Assembly: GCA_017508665.1 (NCBI GenBank)
Contig: JAFVYL010000003.1
Location: 1-64,000 of the forward strand
DNA: 64,000 bases
Origin: Clostridia bacterium
Lineage (GTDB): Bacteria; Bacillota; Clostridia; Oscillospirales; CAG-272
Reading direction: 5' to 3'
A program made the position numbers and the translations under genes. Under the pieces are notes generated by a model. It did not search any database. It saw only the letters and a program-made list of their open reading frames with translations, and had not been told where the DNA came from. The first letter of the stretch is position 1. Each line of letters starts with the position of its first letter. This document shows positions 40,374 through 49,776 of the stretch, piece after piece.

Positions 40374-41792
40374 ATGAAAACAAAAACAGAACAAATGTAT
40401 GCCTCTATGAGCCCTTGGAGTCTCTTTTTCAAGGTGGCTGCCCCGGGTATGATAAGTATGTTCGCGATGTCGGTATACAGTATCATAGAGGGAATATTTA
40501 TAGGGCAAACACTCGGAGAAGGAGCCTTCGCGGCGATAAATATCGCGATGCCCCTCGTAATGATAAACTTTTCTCTTGCCGATCTGATAGGAGTAGGCGC
40601 GTCAGTACCGATATCGGTCGCTCTCGGCAAGGACGAGCACGACGTGGCAAACAACGTATTCTCCTGCTCGGTAATAATGATATTCTGCGTGTCGGTGCTG
40701 ATGGGATCCGTGATGTTCTTCGCGGCTGATCCGTTAGCTCGGCTGATGGGCGCTGACGGTGCGTTGCTCGAGACGTCGGTGAGATATTTGCGCACGGTTG
40801 CGCTCTGCAGTCCTTTGTCGGCAATATTCTTTGCGATGGATAACTATTTGAGGATAAGCGGATTTGTAAAAACGAGCATGGTTATCAACATCGTGTCAAA
40901 TCTTCTCACAATAGGACTCCTTACCTTTTTCTTGCTTGTGTGCGAGATGGACGTTGTCGGTTCGGCACTTGCTACGTCGGTGTCGATGTGTCTGTGCTCT
41001 GTCGCTGCAATGACTCCCTTTGTATTCAGACGTGCGCTTCTTAAATTTGTGAGACCGCGCTTCAGCCTCTCGATGTTCAGGCAGATAGGGGCGTGCGGCT
41101 CACCCGTGTTCCTTAACAACGTATCCGGACGTATTACCTCGATACTTATGAACATATCCTTGATGAGTGTCGGAGTAAAGGTGCTCGGAGCGGGAGGCGG
41201 ACAGACAGCGGTTGCCGTCTACGCCGTGCTTATGTATTCGAGTGATCTTTGTTGGCCGCTACTTTACGGCATATCTGATTCGCTCTCTCCCGCTCTCGGC
41301 TACAATTGGGGTGCTAAGAATTACGACAGAGTCAAAAATATAGTCAGATGCGCATATATCGGTACGGCGGTTATAGGACTTATATCTACTGCCGCACTGT
41401 TCTTCTTCCCGGGAGCTATAGCTTCATGGTTTATCAAGGCAGAGGACGTCAGACTTCTTGAAATATCTACACACGCCATCCGCCTTTTCTCTATGGCGTA
41501 CCTTTTCAGATGGATAGGCGTGAGTACGCAGGGTCTTTTCAGCGCGATAGAAAAGCCGCTCTGTGCGACACTTATATCGGTCGGCACGGCATTCGTATTT
41601 CCCACAGTTTTGCTCGGTGCTCTTTGGGGCTTTGGGCTTGATGGAATATGGTTCAATTTTGTCGGAGTAAACATTCTCTCCGGTATACTCTCACTTCTGC
41701 TTATCGTAAGGCTTATGCGCGAGATAGGGAGAATGGAAAAGCCGGATATGGCACGTGCTAAAACGTGCGAAGAAACTAATACCGATCAATGA
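40374..41792 (+). CDS. MATE-family efflux transporter
   Basis: This 472-aa protein has twelve membrane segments. The N-terminal PWSLFFKVAAPGMISMFAMSVYSIIEGIFIGQ and the mid-protein YNWGAKNYDRVKNIVR (a well-kept MATE loop motif) identify the family. It is not a close duplicate of the transporter at 38828; the two differ clearly in sequence and probably in substrate. The end overlaps the following hydrolase frame, so the two genes are likely co-transcribed. Confidence 0.9.
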   Translation: MKTKTEQMYASMSPWSLFFKVAAPGMISMFAMSVYSIIEGIFIGQTLGEGAFAAINIAMPLVMINFSLADLIGVGASVPISVALGKDEHDVANNVFSCSVIMIFCVSVLMGSVMFFAADPLARLMGADGALLETSVRYLRTVALCSPLSAIFFAMDNYLRISGFVKTSMVINIVSNLLTIGLLTFFLLVCEMDVVGSALATSVSMCLCSVAAMTPFVFRRALLKFVRPRFSLSMFRQIGACGSPVFLNNVSGRITSILMNISLMSVGVKVLGAGGGQTAVAVYAVLMYSSDLCWPLLYGISDSLSPALGYNWGAKNYDRVKNIVRCAYIGTAVIGLISTAALFFFPGAIASWFIKAEDVRLLEISTHAIRLFSMAYLFRWIGVSTQGLFSAIEKPLCATLISVGTAFVFPTVLLGALWGFGLDGIWFNFVGVNILSGILSLLLIVRLMREIGRMEKPDMARAKTCEETNTDQ

Positions 41793-41809
41793 AAAAAGGA
41801 ACATATAAA

Positions 41810-42454
41810 ATGATAGGCAATTTAATGATTTTAGGTGACAGCTATTCTACCCTCAAGGGATATATAGTGAGGGAGGATGGATTTTACTATTTTCCCGAAG
41901 AAACTACTCCGCACAAGGAAGGAATGGTCATGCAGCTCGAGCAGACCTGGTGGCACAGATTTGTAACGAGGACGGGAGCAAATCTTGTCCGTAATGACAG
42001 TTGGTCCGGCTCGACTATCTCGTACACGGGATACAGCGGCGACTGCTCCACAACCTCTTCCTTTATTTACCGTTACAGAACGCTGCGCGAAAACGGATAT
42101 TTCAAGGATAACAGAATTGATACTCTCATAGTTTTCGGCGGAACGAATGACTCTTGGGTACCTGCTCCTCTCGGAGAAGACAGAGGCTACTCCACAGAGG
42201 AGGATCTCTATTACGCTTTGCCTGCAATCAGCTGTTTGATGAACGAGATGAGGAGGGACCTCCCCGATACAAGAGTGGTATTTATAGCCAACTGTGATAT
42301 AAACGAAAAGATAGTCGAGCGCATGAGAGAAGAGGGCGACAGACTCGGTATCGAGGTCGTTGAGCTTCACGACGTAGAGAAAATAAACAGTCACCCCATA
42401 CCGACAGGCATGGAGCAGATATGCGAGCAGATAGCATCCGCTCTTAAAGTATAA
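41810..42454 (+). CDS. SGNH-type hydrolase (GDSL-like esterase)
   Basis: About 214 aa from ATG 41810, which has AAAAGGA nine bases upstream; ATG 41789, overlapping the transporter stop, is the alternative. MILGDSYSTLKGY holds the block I Ser, and NDSWSGSTISY supplies the conserved Gly/Asn region. VFGGTNDSW is block III with Asn. A C-terminal HPIPTGM can provide the His. No signal peptide is present, so it should act inside the cell on an acyl or acetyl ester. The substrate is unknown. Confidence 0.83.
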   Translation: MIGNLMILGDSYSTLKGYIVREDGFYYFPEETTPHKEGMVMQLEQTWWHRFVTRTGANLVRNDSWSGSTISYTGYSGDCSTTSSFIYRYRTLRENGYFKDNRIDTLIVFGGTNDSWVPAPLGEDRGYSTEEDLYYALPAISCLMNEMRRDLPDTRVVFIANCDINEKIVERMREEGDRLGIEVVELHDVEKINSHPIPTGMEQICEQIASALKV

Positions 42455-42476
42455 CATATAGACAACCTAATAAATA

Positions 42477-42565
42477 AAGCGCGTCATCCGATTGGGAATT
42501 ATGCCATTATTTGTAATTTATTATTTACAATTAGCGGCTTATCTTAAGGCGGTGACGCGTTTTTT
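42477..42565 (+). terminator. Terminator with an A/T-rich insert in its loop
   Basis: CGCGTCA (42480-42486) pairs with TGACGCG (42553-42559), then T6. The 66-nt loop contains an A/T-rich hairpin (TTGTAA...TTACAA, 42511-42530). This is a third example of a terminator whose loop is filled by repeat-like DNA. Confidence 0.7.
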
Positions 42566-42798
42566 CTGTCGCTTTATATGGAACAAATACGCACAAAAAA
42601 CAAAAAATCAGACGGCGAGAGCACCTGCGCGACACACAGCGTGAGGAAGTTTTTTATCAGTTTACCGAGTGTTTTAATATTAAAGTTTGAATGGGACAAA
42701 GCTCTCCTTATCCTTTTTTATGTATCCGCACTCCGTCAGTCCTCTTTGTTGATTTTGTATAGTTTACTTGCCCAAGTCTACAAAAAAAGCACTTTGCC
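42566..42798. other. Gene-free leader before the polysaccharide operon
   Basis: An A-rich stretch and a few short frames lie here. None has a ribosome-binding site with plausible coding character. No riboswitch or hairpin of note is seen. Confidence 0.4.
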
Positions 42799-42827
42799 TT
42801 GACTTTTTTCGCGCAAAATATTATAAT
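42799..42827 (+). promoter_or_regulatory. Promoter of the exopolysaccharide operon
   Basis: TTGACT (42799-42804) and TATAAT (42822-42827) are separated by 17 nt. No further strong promoter is seen until the end of the cluster at 59.8 kb, so it probably drives all sixteen genes. Confidence 0.85.
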
Positions 42828-42858
42828 ACTTTATATATACATTCGCGTGAGGTAGACT

Positions 42859-43509
42859 ATGTACAAGTCTTTTCTTAAGAGAGTTTCCGACATTTTTATG
42901 TCATTCCTCGCTATTGTTATCCTTGCTTTGCCAATGGCGATAATTGCGCTTTTAATAAAAATTGATTCAAAAGGTCCTGTTTTCTTCAAGCAGAAAAGAA
43001 TCGGAAAAAACAAAAAAACATTCTACATACTCAAGTTCAGAACTATGCGCACAGACGCCCCAAAGGATGCTCCTACACATACTCTGCAGGACCCTAAAAA
43101 ATGGATAACTAAGATCGGCGGATTTTTGAGAAAAACCAGCATTGACGAGCTGCCGCAGATATTCAATATTTTCGTAGGCCATATGTCGGTCGTAGGCCCG
43201 AGACCTGCGCTCTGGAATCAGGACGATCTTATTGCCGAGAGAGATAAATACGGAGCTAATGAGCTACGCCCCGGACTTACCGGATGGGCGCAGATAAACG
43301 GACGTGACGAGTTACCCATACCGATAAAGGCGAGACTTGACGGAGAATACGCGGAACGTCTTAACGGCGGATTTTTCAAGGGGATCTTTCTTGATGTACG
43401 CTGTATTTTCGGCACGGTATTTTCGGTGCTTCGCTCTGACGGAGTAGTCGAGGGCGCAAGTGCGGAAGCCGTTGCGACGGCCGAGGAAAAGACCGAAGAG
43501 GTAGTATAA
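42859..43509 (+). CDS. Initiating sugar-phosphate transferase (phosphoglycosyl transferase)
   Basis: This 216-aa monotopic enzyme of the PglC/WcaJ/EpsL type moves a sugar phosphate from a UDP-sugar to undecaprenyl phosphate, the first membrane step. A re-entrant hydrophobic helix is at about 10-35. GPVFFKQKRIGK, FYILKFRTMRTDA, RKTSIDELPQIFNI (catalytic Asp-Glu pair), VGPRPAL and RPGLTGWAQINGRD follow in family order. It is the first gene of the operon, as expected. Probable substrates are UDP-N-acetyl sugars, but the sequence does not settle this. Confidence 0.92.
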   Translation: MYKSFLKRVSDIFMSFLAIVILALPMAIIALLIKIDSKGPVFFKQKRIGKNKKTFYILKFRTMRTDAPKDAPTHTLQDPKKWITKIGGFLRKTSIDELPQIFNIFVGHMSVVGPRPALWNQDDLIAERDKYGANELRPGLTGWAQINGRDELPIPIKARLDGEYAERLNGGFFKGIFLDVRCIFGTVFSVLRSDGVVEGASAEAVATAEEKTEEVV

Positions 43510-43514
43510 AGGAT

Positions 43515-44399
43515 ATGAAAAAAATTCTTATAACCGGAGCAGGAAGCTATATCGGTACGTCGTTTGAAAAATACCTCGGAAATTTTGGCGAAGATTACGA
43601 GGTCGACACCGTAGATATGCTTGATGCCGCATGGCGTGACGAAAGCTTTGCAGGATATGACTCGGTCTTTCACGTAGCGGGTATAGCTCACTCGGACGGC
43701 GGAAGGATCAGCCGTGAGCGTGAGGCACTTTATTATGCGGTTAACACCGATCTCACCGTGGAGGTTGCTAAAAAGGCAAAGGCCGACGGAGTGGGGCAGT
43801 TCATATTTATGAGCTCGGCAATAGTTTACGGCAAGAGCGGAGCTATCGGCAAGCCGAGGCGTATCACACGAGATACTCCCCCTTCGCCCGAAAACTGCTA
43901 TGGAGACAGTAAGCTGAGGGCTGAGGCAGGCATCTTGGAGCTGTCAGACGATAGCTTCAAGGTTGTGATATTACGTCCTCCGATGATTTACGGCAAAGAC
44001 TGCAAGGGTAACTTTGCAACTATGACCAAGATAGCTCAAAGAACGCCGATCTTTCCGAGAGTGAAAAACGAGAGATCCGTGCTCTATGTGGACAACCTTT
44101 GCGAGTTTGTCAGACTTGTGATAGATAACGGTGAAGCCGGCATATTCTTCCCTCAGAATGAAGAATACATGAACACCTCACAGGCGGTCAAGCTGCTTGG
44201 CGAAGCACAGGGCAGACGTGTACGCCTTATGGGCGGTGTTTCCTGGATTCTCCGTATATGCGGAATCTTCGTCGGATTTATAAACAAAGCCTTCGGAAAT
44301 CTCACTTATGAGAAAGAGATGAGCGAATACTCGTCAGACTACAGAGTTTACGGCTTTGAAGAGAGCATCCATAAAATATATGACGGTAAGGTGAAGTAA
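43515..44399 (+). CDS. NAD-dependent epimerase/dehydratase
   Basis: This 294-aa extended SDR has the NAD-binding loop ITGAGSYIGTSF, FHVAGIAH, and a catalytic YGDSK (Tyr-x-x-x-Lys). FMSSAIVYG supplies the Ser. It should make or change a sugar nucleotide, for example UDP-GlcNAc/GalNAc 4-epimerisation, or act on the lipid-linked sugar. The start lies five bases after the transferase stop. This pairing with an initiating transferase is common in polysaccharide clusters. Confidence 0.88.
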   Translation: MKKILITGAGSYIGTSFEKYLGNFGEDYEVDTVDMLDAAWRDESFAGYDSVFHVAGIAHSDGGRISREREALYYAVNTDLTVEVAKKAKADGVGQFIFMSSAIVYGKSGAIGKPRRITRDTPPSPENCYGDSKLRAEAGILELSDDSFKVVILRPPMIYGKDCKGNFATMTKIAQRTPIFPRVKNERSVLYVDNLCEFVRLVIDNGEAGIFFPQNEEYMNTSQAVKLLGEAQGRRVRLMGGVSWILRICGIFVGFINKAFGNLTYEKEMSEYSSDYRVYGFEESIHKIYDGKVK

Positions 44400-44401
44400 T
44401 T

Positions 44402-45547
44402 ATGAGAGCATTGATCGTGGCTTCGGTCGCATCCATGATAGATCAATTTAATATGCCGAATATTCTGATGCTCCGCGAGCTCGGATACGGTGTGACCGTG
44501 GCGGCAAATTTTGATGAGAGCGGCTCGATCACCAAGGATAGGGCGGACTCGCTCATGCGCCGTCTTGAGGAGCTTGGGGTGACGGTTGTAAACGTGCCGA
44601 TACCTCGCAGGATCTTCGCCGTCGGTAATATTCTCAGATCCTACAGAATACTGAAGCGGCTCAGCCGCGAGAACCGATACGATCTCCTCCACTGCCATTC
44701 TCCGATTGGCGGTGCTCTGGCGAGATTTGCCGTAAGAAAAGAGCGCAGGCGAGGATCGACAAAAACGGTATACACAGCACACGGCTTCCACTTATACAAG
44801 GGCGCGCCGAAGAAAAACTGGCTCGTATTTTACCCGGTGGAAAAGCTCTGCGCGAGACTGACCGACGTTCTGATCACCATAAACCGCGAGGATTGTGATT
44901 TTGCAAAACGAAAGCTGCGCGCGGGGCGTGTCGAATATATCCCCGGCGTAGGTGTTGATATAGACAAGATATCGTCTGTCGAGGTTGACAAGGCGGCTAA
45001 AAAGGAATTCTTCGGCATACCCGCCGACTCTCCGCTTCTGTTGTCCGTCGGCGAATTGAACGAGAATAAAAACCATGAGCTCATACTCCGCGCTCTCGCG
45101 AGCGTACGCGACTCGCGTGTGCATTATGCGATCGCAGGTAAGGGAAGCCTTGAACGTCATCTGATGTCACTCAGCCGCGAGTTAGGGCTTGAGGACAGGG
45201 TGCATCTGCTCGGATACCGTGAGGACGTGTATGAGTTTTACCGTATAGCAGACGTTTTTGTTCACCCATCTTACCGTGAGGGGCTGCCCGTTTCCGTTAT
45301 AGAGGCTATGGCATCCGGACTTCCCGTAGTAGCCTCAAAAATACGCGGTAACGAGGATCTCATAGAAGAGGGCGGCGGATTTCTTCTCTCACCTAAGGAT
45401 GAGGACGGATTTGCCGATGCTATTGAAAAACTGATCTCAAGCGGCAGCCTGAGGCGCAAAATGGGAGAATATAACCGCGAGGCGGTACGTAAATATTCAA
45501 CCGAGCCGGTATGTGAGGCGCTGCTCAAAATCTACAAAGAAAATTAA
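44402..45547 (+). CDS. GT4-family glycosyltransferase
   Basis: This 381-aa GT-B-fold retaining glycosyltransferase has a C-terminal donor site with SVGELNENKNHELILRAL and HPSYREGLPVSVIEAMASG (E-x7-E motif), followed by VASKIRGNEDLI. The N-terminal domain resembles EpsD/CapM-type enzymes (YDLLHCHSPIGGALARF, YTAHGFHLYKG). It should add the second sugar to the lipid-linked precursor. Donor and linkage are unknown. Confidence 0.9.
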   Translation: MRALIVASVASMIDQFNMPNILMLRELGYGVTVAANFDESGSITKDRADSLMRRLEELGVTVVNVPIPRRIFAVGNILRSYRILKRLSRENRYDLLHCHSPIGGALARFAVRKERRRGSTKTVYTAHGFHLYKGAPKKNWLVFYPVEKLCARLTDVLITINREDCDFAKRKLRAGRVEYIPGVGVDIDKISSVEVDKAAKKEFFGIPADSPLLLSVGELNENKNHELILRALASVRDSRVHYAIAGKGSLERHLMSLSRELGLEDRVHLLGYREDVYEFYRIADVFVHPSYREGLPVSVIEAMASGLPVVASKIRGNEDLIEEGGGFLLSPKDEDGFADAIEKLISSGSLRRKMGEYNREAVRKYSTEPVCEALLKIYKEN

Positions 45548-45562
45548 GAAAGGACAGGAGAT

Positions 45563-46600
45563 ATGAAGACGGTTTTACACATTTTGAATACCAACACGTA
45601 TTCCGGAGCGGAGAACGTCGCGATCACCGTAATACGCGCTATGCAAAGACTGTACTCCGATTACCGTCTGATATACGTATCTCCGGACGGTCCTATAAGA
45701 GAGAGGCTCGTGGCTGAAGGGGTTGAGTTTGAGCCTGTAGAAAAGCTCTCGCGACGCGAAATAAAGCGAGCAGTCGGAAAATACAGCCCCGACCTGATAC
45801 ACGCCCACGACTTTACTGCGAGCATAGTATCGGCATTCTCGACACGCGTGCCGGTAATATCGCATATTCACAACAACTGTCCGTGGTTGAAAAGGCTCTG
45901 CGTTAAGTCCTTGGCATACGGCGTGAGCTGTTTCAGATACCGCAAGATGCTCGGTGTGTCACCGTCTGTTTTTGACGAGTTCATCTTCGGCAAATTCTTT
46001 AAGAAAAAGTGCGAGGTCATAGGCAACCCTATCGACCTTGCGAAAATACGGACTGCAGCTGAGCGCGCTGAGATAAAGAGCGGATACGATATTGTCTTTC
46101 TCGGACGTTTAACCGAGCAAAAAAATCCCATTCGCTTCGTAGAGATTATCGGTGAGGCAGCAAAGAGAATTCCCATCAGCGCAGTTATGATTGGCGATGG
46201 CGAGTTGAGAGCGGATACCGAGAAGAAAATATCCGAGCTCGGACTTTCCGACACGATTAAGCTCACCGGATTTGTGGACAATCCGCACGGAATACTCGCC
46301 GCATCCCGTTTACTCGTTATGACGTCGGAGTGGGAGGGCTACGGTTTGGTAGCCGCTGAAGCCTTGGCACTTGGCAAGCCCGTGGTTGCGACACCCGTCG
46401 GCGGCATTCCCACGATACTTGTCGGAAGGGAAGGAAGGCTGTGTACGGATGGAGCAGAGATGGCAGACGCCATAGTATCGCTTCTCACCTCGGACGAGGA
46501 ATACACATCAGCCTCGCGCCTTGCTCTTAAGCGTGCGTCTGAAATTGACAATCTCGGTGAATACGCCGAAAAAATAAACCAATTTTACTCTGGAGAATAA
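45563..46600 (+). CDS. GT4-family glycosyltransferase
   Basis: This 345-aa GT-B enzyme has an N-terminal NTYSGAENVAITVI (acceptor domain, EpsF-like) and PDLIHAHDF. Its C-terminal FLGRLTEQKNPIRFVEI and SEWEGYGLVAAEALALG (E-x7-E) form the donor site. AAAGGACAGGAG precedes the start. It is the second of three GT4 enzymes in this operon. Confidence 0.9.
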   Translation: MKTVLHILNTNTYSGAENVAITVIRAMQRLYSDYRLIYVSPDGPIRERLVAEGVEFEPVEKLSRREIKRAVGKYSPDLIHAHDFTASIVSAFSTRVPVISHIHNNCPWLKRLCVKSLAYGVSCFRYRKMLGVSPSVFDEFIFGKFFKKKCEVIGNPIDLAKIRTAAERAEIKSGYDIVFLGRLTEQKNPIRFVEIIGEAAKRIPISAVMIGDGELRADTEKKISELGLSDTIKLTGFVDNPHGILAASRLLVMTSEWEGYGLVAAEALALGKPVVATPVGGIPTILVGREGRLCTDGAEMADAIVSLLTSDEEYTSASRLALKRASEIDNLGEYAEKINQFYSGE

Positions 46601-46601
46601 G

Positions 46602-47780
46602 ATGCTTTTTTGGATAGCTGTTTTGGCCGCGTGTACAATTTGCCTTGCTCTTGACGGGCTTTTGGTCAAAAAAGGTGACACGGGTATAGAGGAATTTAAT
46701 AAGGCGACACACGACCAGCGTATAATCTGCCTGGTTGTTATCGGCGTGCTTGCCGTCATAGCGGGCTTGCGTAACGTCGGAGGCACGGACTTCAATATTT
46801 ACCGCTCAATTTACAACAATGCGCCGACACTTGGCGGCTTCATACGTGACTTTGCGGATCTCGATGACAGATATAGGACATTCGGAGTTGAGAGAGCTTA
46901 TCTCTTCGCAAACTCATTCTTTAAGACTCTGCATTTTTCCTATTACGGTTATATTTTCATACAGGCGCTCTTTATAGTTTTCACGACCTATTTCGCGCTG
47001 AGAAAATACACTCGCGAATTTATGATCGTTGTAATGGTATTCCTCTACAAGTTCTATTTCTACAACGTATTCATAAGTCTGCGTCAGCCCATAACTATAG
47101 TTATCTTCTTCATCATGCTCAAATTTATGGAGAACAGAAAGATCGTGTGGTATATGCTTCTCGGACTTCTGGCCTTCTCCTTCCATACGGCGGCGATAGT
47201 TCTTTTCCCACTCTATTTCCTCAACAGACTTAAGCTGTCCCGCAGACTGATCATTATACTAAACATCGTCTTTCTGCCGACGCTGGTGCTTTCCGCACTT
47301 AACGTCCCCGTGCTTCAGGTCTTTGAGCCTATACTTAATCTTGAGATCTTTGCTACGGATGAGATCTTCGTAAAGACCGAAAATCTGATCATGGGAGAGA
47401 GCTTAAATGCGATCAACTGGCTTCACACGGCTGAGTACTACATCATAATGATTCTGCTCATCTTCTTCTACAACTCAATAAGAGAAGCCAATCCCGAATC
47501 GGATACTATGATAAAGCTGTTTCTCTGTCTGCTCCCGATATTCACGCTCTGCCGTAACTACGAGATACTGACGAGAATCAAGGACTACTTCACCATATCC
47601 TACGGATTTATTATCGCGTATATCGCAAATATGCAAAAGGGTAAGTACCGATTTATCACCTATACCTTAACTGCGCTCTGGTGCGCATTCGGATTCCTGC
47701 GTTTCGTAACGCTTTTCGACGGCGGAGCTATGAAGAGATACAGACCCAATATTTTCCTCGGAAGGAGACTTTTTGAGTGA
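46602..47780 (+). CDS. EpsG-like polysaccharide polymerase (Wzy role)
   Basis: This 392-aa protein has about ten hydrophobic segments. IAGLRNVGGTDFNIYRSIYN and FISLRQPITIVIFFIMLKF are the hallmarks of the EpsG family, which polymerises exported lipid-linked repeat units outside the membrane. It is the only Wzy-like candidate in the cluster and pairs with the Wzx flippase at 57027. The stop overlaps the next gene's start by one base (TGATG). Confidence 0.87.
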   Translation: MLFWIAVLAACTICLALDGLLVKKGDTGIEEFNKATHDQRIICLVVIGVLAVIAGLRNVGGTDFNIYRSIYNNAPTLGGFIRDFADLDDRYRTFGVERAYLFANSFFKTLHFSYYGYIFIQALFIVFTTYFALRKYTREFMIVVMVFLYKFYFYNVFISLRQPITIVIFFIMLKFMENRKIVWYMLLGLLAFSFHTAAIVLFPLYFLNRLKLSRRLIIILNIVFLPTLVLSALNVPVLQVFEPILNLEIFATDEIFVKTENLIMGESLNAINWLHTAEYYIIMILLIFFYNSIREANPESDTMIKLFLCLLPIFTLCRNYEILTRIKDYFTISYGFIIAYIANMQKGKYRFITYTLTALWCAFGFLRFVTLFDGGAMKRYRPNIFLGRRLFE

Positions 47781-48859
47781 TGGTAAAGGTGCTTCACGTA
47801 TACCCGGAGCTTAGAAGCGCGGGTACTGAGATGGTTATAATGAATCTGTACCGCAATATCGACCGCGAGAGAGTGCAGTTCGATTTTCTAGTAATGACGG
47901 AGGGGGAGAGCGACTCAAAATTCCGTGAGCTCGGAGCTACGGTCCACTACTTACCAAAGACCAAAAATTACAGAAGGGATCTCGTCGCGTTCTTTACGTC
48001 GCATCCCGAATACAAGATAGTCCACGCGCACACTCACAAGGAGATGGGCGCTGTGCTACACGCCGCGCGCCGCGCGGGCGTGCCCTGCCGTATCGCGCAC
48101 TCGCACAACTCACGTCCCGATCTGCCTAAGATAATGAAGCTCTATAAGATGCTGACGGGATGGGAGTGCGAGTCCTCCGCAACTCATTTTCTCGCCTGCT
48201 CGCGCGAGGCTGCCGAGTGGCTTTTCCCAAGACGTCACAACTCTGCTGCCGTGTGGAATAACGCAATAGATCTTGATACCTTCCGCTACAGCGAGAGCAA
48301 CAGAGAAAACTACAGAAAAACACTCGGAATTCCCGAGGATGCTAAGGTGATAGCGCACGTCGGCAGATTTGCCGATCAGAAGAATCACGCGTTTTTGGTA
48401 AAGCTTCTGAATAGACTTACAGAGTCTGACGGCTCTGTATGGGCGATACTTATCGGCGGCGGTCCGCTGCTTGATGAGATTAAGGCTCAGGCAACCTCTC
48501 AGCGCATACTCTTCCTCGGGCAGAGGAGTGACGTCCCCGCGCTGCTTTCTGCATCCGATATCTTTCTTTTCCCCTCGCACTATGAGGGGCTCGGCATAGT
48601 TGCCGTAGAGGCTCAGACCTCCGGTCTTTACTGCCTTGCATCGACGGGTGTCCCTGCCGCTGCTGACGTCGGTGTCGGACTGTTTGAGCGTCTTTCACTC
48701 GATGTGGGTGAGGATGTGTGGTGCGACAGGCTGACATCACTTCTCGGCAGAGAAACAGCTGATCGGGCGGAGTATTCCGAGCGCGCCTTTGCGACCGACT
48801 ACAACATACATAAGATAGCTAAAATGGCGGAGGAGTTCTACCTCGACTCTGCAAAATAA
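47780..48859 (+). CDS. GT4-family glycosyltransferase
   Basis: About 359 aa from the ATG of the TGATG overlap. N-terminal YPELRSAGTEMVIMNLYR and KIVHAHTHKEMG fit EpsF/GT4 enzymes. C-terminal HVGRFADQKNHAFLVKLL and PSHYEGLGIVAVEAQTSG give the E-x7-E donor motif. It is translationally coupled to the polymerase gene. Confidence 0.9.
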   Translation: MVKVLHVYPELRSAGTEMVIMNLYRNIDRERVQFDFLVMTEGESDSKFRELGATVHYLPKTKNYRRDLVAFFTSHPEYKIVHAHTHKEMGAVLHAARRAGVPCRIAHSHNSRPDLPKIMKLYKMLTGWECESSATHFLACSREAAEWLFPRRHNSAAVWNNAIDLDTFRYSESNRENYRKTLGIPEDAKVIAHVGRFADQKNHAFLVKLLNRLTESDGSVWAILIGGGPLLDEIKAQATSQRILFLGQRSDVPALLSASDIFLFPSHYEGLGIVAVEAQTSGLYCLASTGVPAAADVGVGLFERLSLDVGEDVWCDRLTSLLGRETADRAEYSERAFATDYNIHKIAKMAEEFYLDSAK

Positions 48860-48897
48860 ACTAAGATTGCCGACCTCGGCATATCAAGGAGAATAAC

Positions 48898-49776
48898 ATG
48901 CTTTTGACCGTATTTACGCCCACGTACAACAGAGCCGCCACACTTCCGAGGCTCTATGAGTCCCTGGCTCGACAGAGCTCCCGCGATTTTGAGTGGCTGA
49001 TAGTAGATGACGGCTCGTCCGACACTACTCGCGTACTGATCGACGAGTGGGCGCGTGAGGGACGTGTCAACATAAGATACGTGTACAAGGATAACGGCGG
49101 CAAACCCTCGGCTCACAACCTCGGGGTAAGGGAAGCGCGCGGAGACCTTTTCATATGCGTCGACTCGGATGACTATCTTGCGGACAGTGCTGTGCAGACG
49201 GTGACCGAATCATGGGGGTGCGAAAGCGGTGGAGAGGTAGGTATTCTCGCATACAAGATGCTATCCGACGGTAGGAGTGTAACGGAAATACGGGACACCG
49301 AGGTGACCTCGTTCACGCTTAAGGACGGATACGACCGCCACGGACTCACGGGTGACACAGCGCTCGTGTTTAAAACCGAGGCTCTGCGGCAATTCGAGTT
49401 TCCCAGCTTTGATGGGGAGAAGTTCATCCCCGAGGGGTATCTCTACGATAAGATAGACACGCTCGGCAAGTTGCTTGTGGTAAGAGAAAAAATATACGTG
49501 TGTGAGTATCTGAATGACGGATATACCGCAAATATGAAAAGAATACTTTACAAAAATCCGCAAGGATACTTCGCCTACATAGAAAACCGTCTGAGAATAG
49601 ACCGCAGCGTAAAGCACAGATTTCTCGATTCTGTCAGATATATGGCTATGGCTATCGCGCACAGGCGTCCGCGTAAGGTACGCGAGGCAGTGTATCCCTT
49701 GCTTGCGCTCTTGGCGTACCTGCCGGGATATATGCTCTACGTAAGAGACTTTAAGAGGTATAAAAATGAATCCTAA
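48898..49776 (+). CDS. GT2-family glycosyltransferase
   Basis: This 292-aa inverting GT-A enzyme has TVFTPTYNRAATL, WLIVDDGSSDTTRVL (first Asp pair) and ICVDSDDYL (D-x-D). A conserved KIDTLGKLL-like segment follows the catalytic region, and a hydrophobic patch near 265-285 suits membrane contact. AAGGAG precedes the start. Its end overlaps the next GT2 gene by 11 nt. Confidence 0.9.
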   Translation: MLLTVFTPTYNRAATLPRLYESLARQSSRDFEWLIVDDGSSDTTRVLIDEWAREGRVNIRYVYKDNGGKPSAHNLGVREARGDLFICVDSDDYLADSAVQTVTESWGCESGGEVGILAYKMLSDGRSVTEIRDTEVTSFTLKDGYDRHGLTGDTALVFKTEALRQFEFPSFDGEKFIPEGYLYDKIDTLGKLLVVREKIYVCEYLNDGYTANMKRILYKNPQGYFAYIENRLRIDRSVKHRFLDSVRYMAMAIAHRRPRKVREAVYPLLALLAYLPGYMLYVRDFKRYKNES

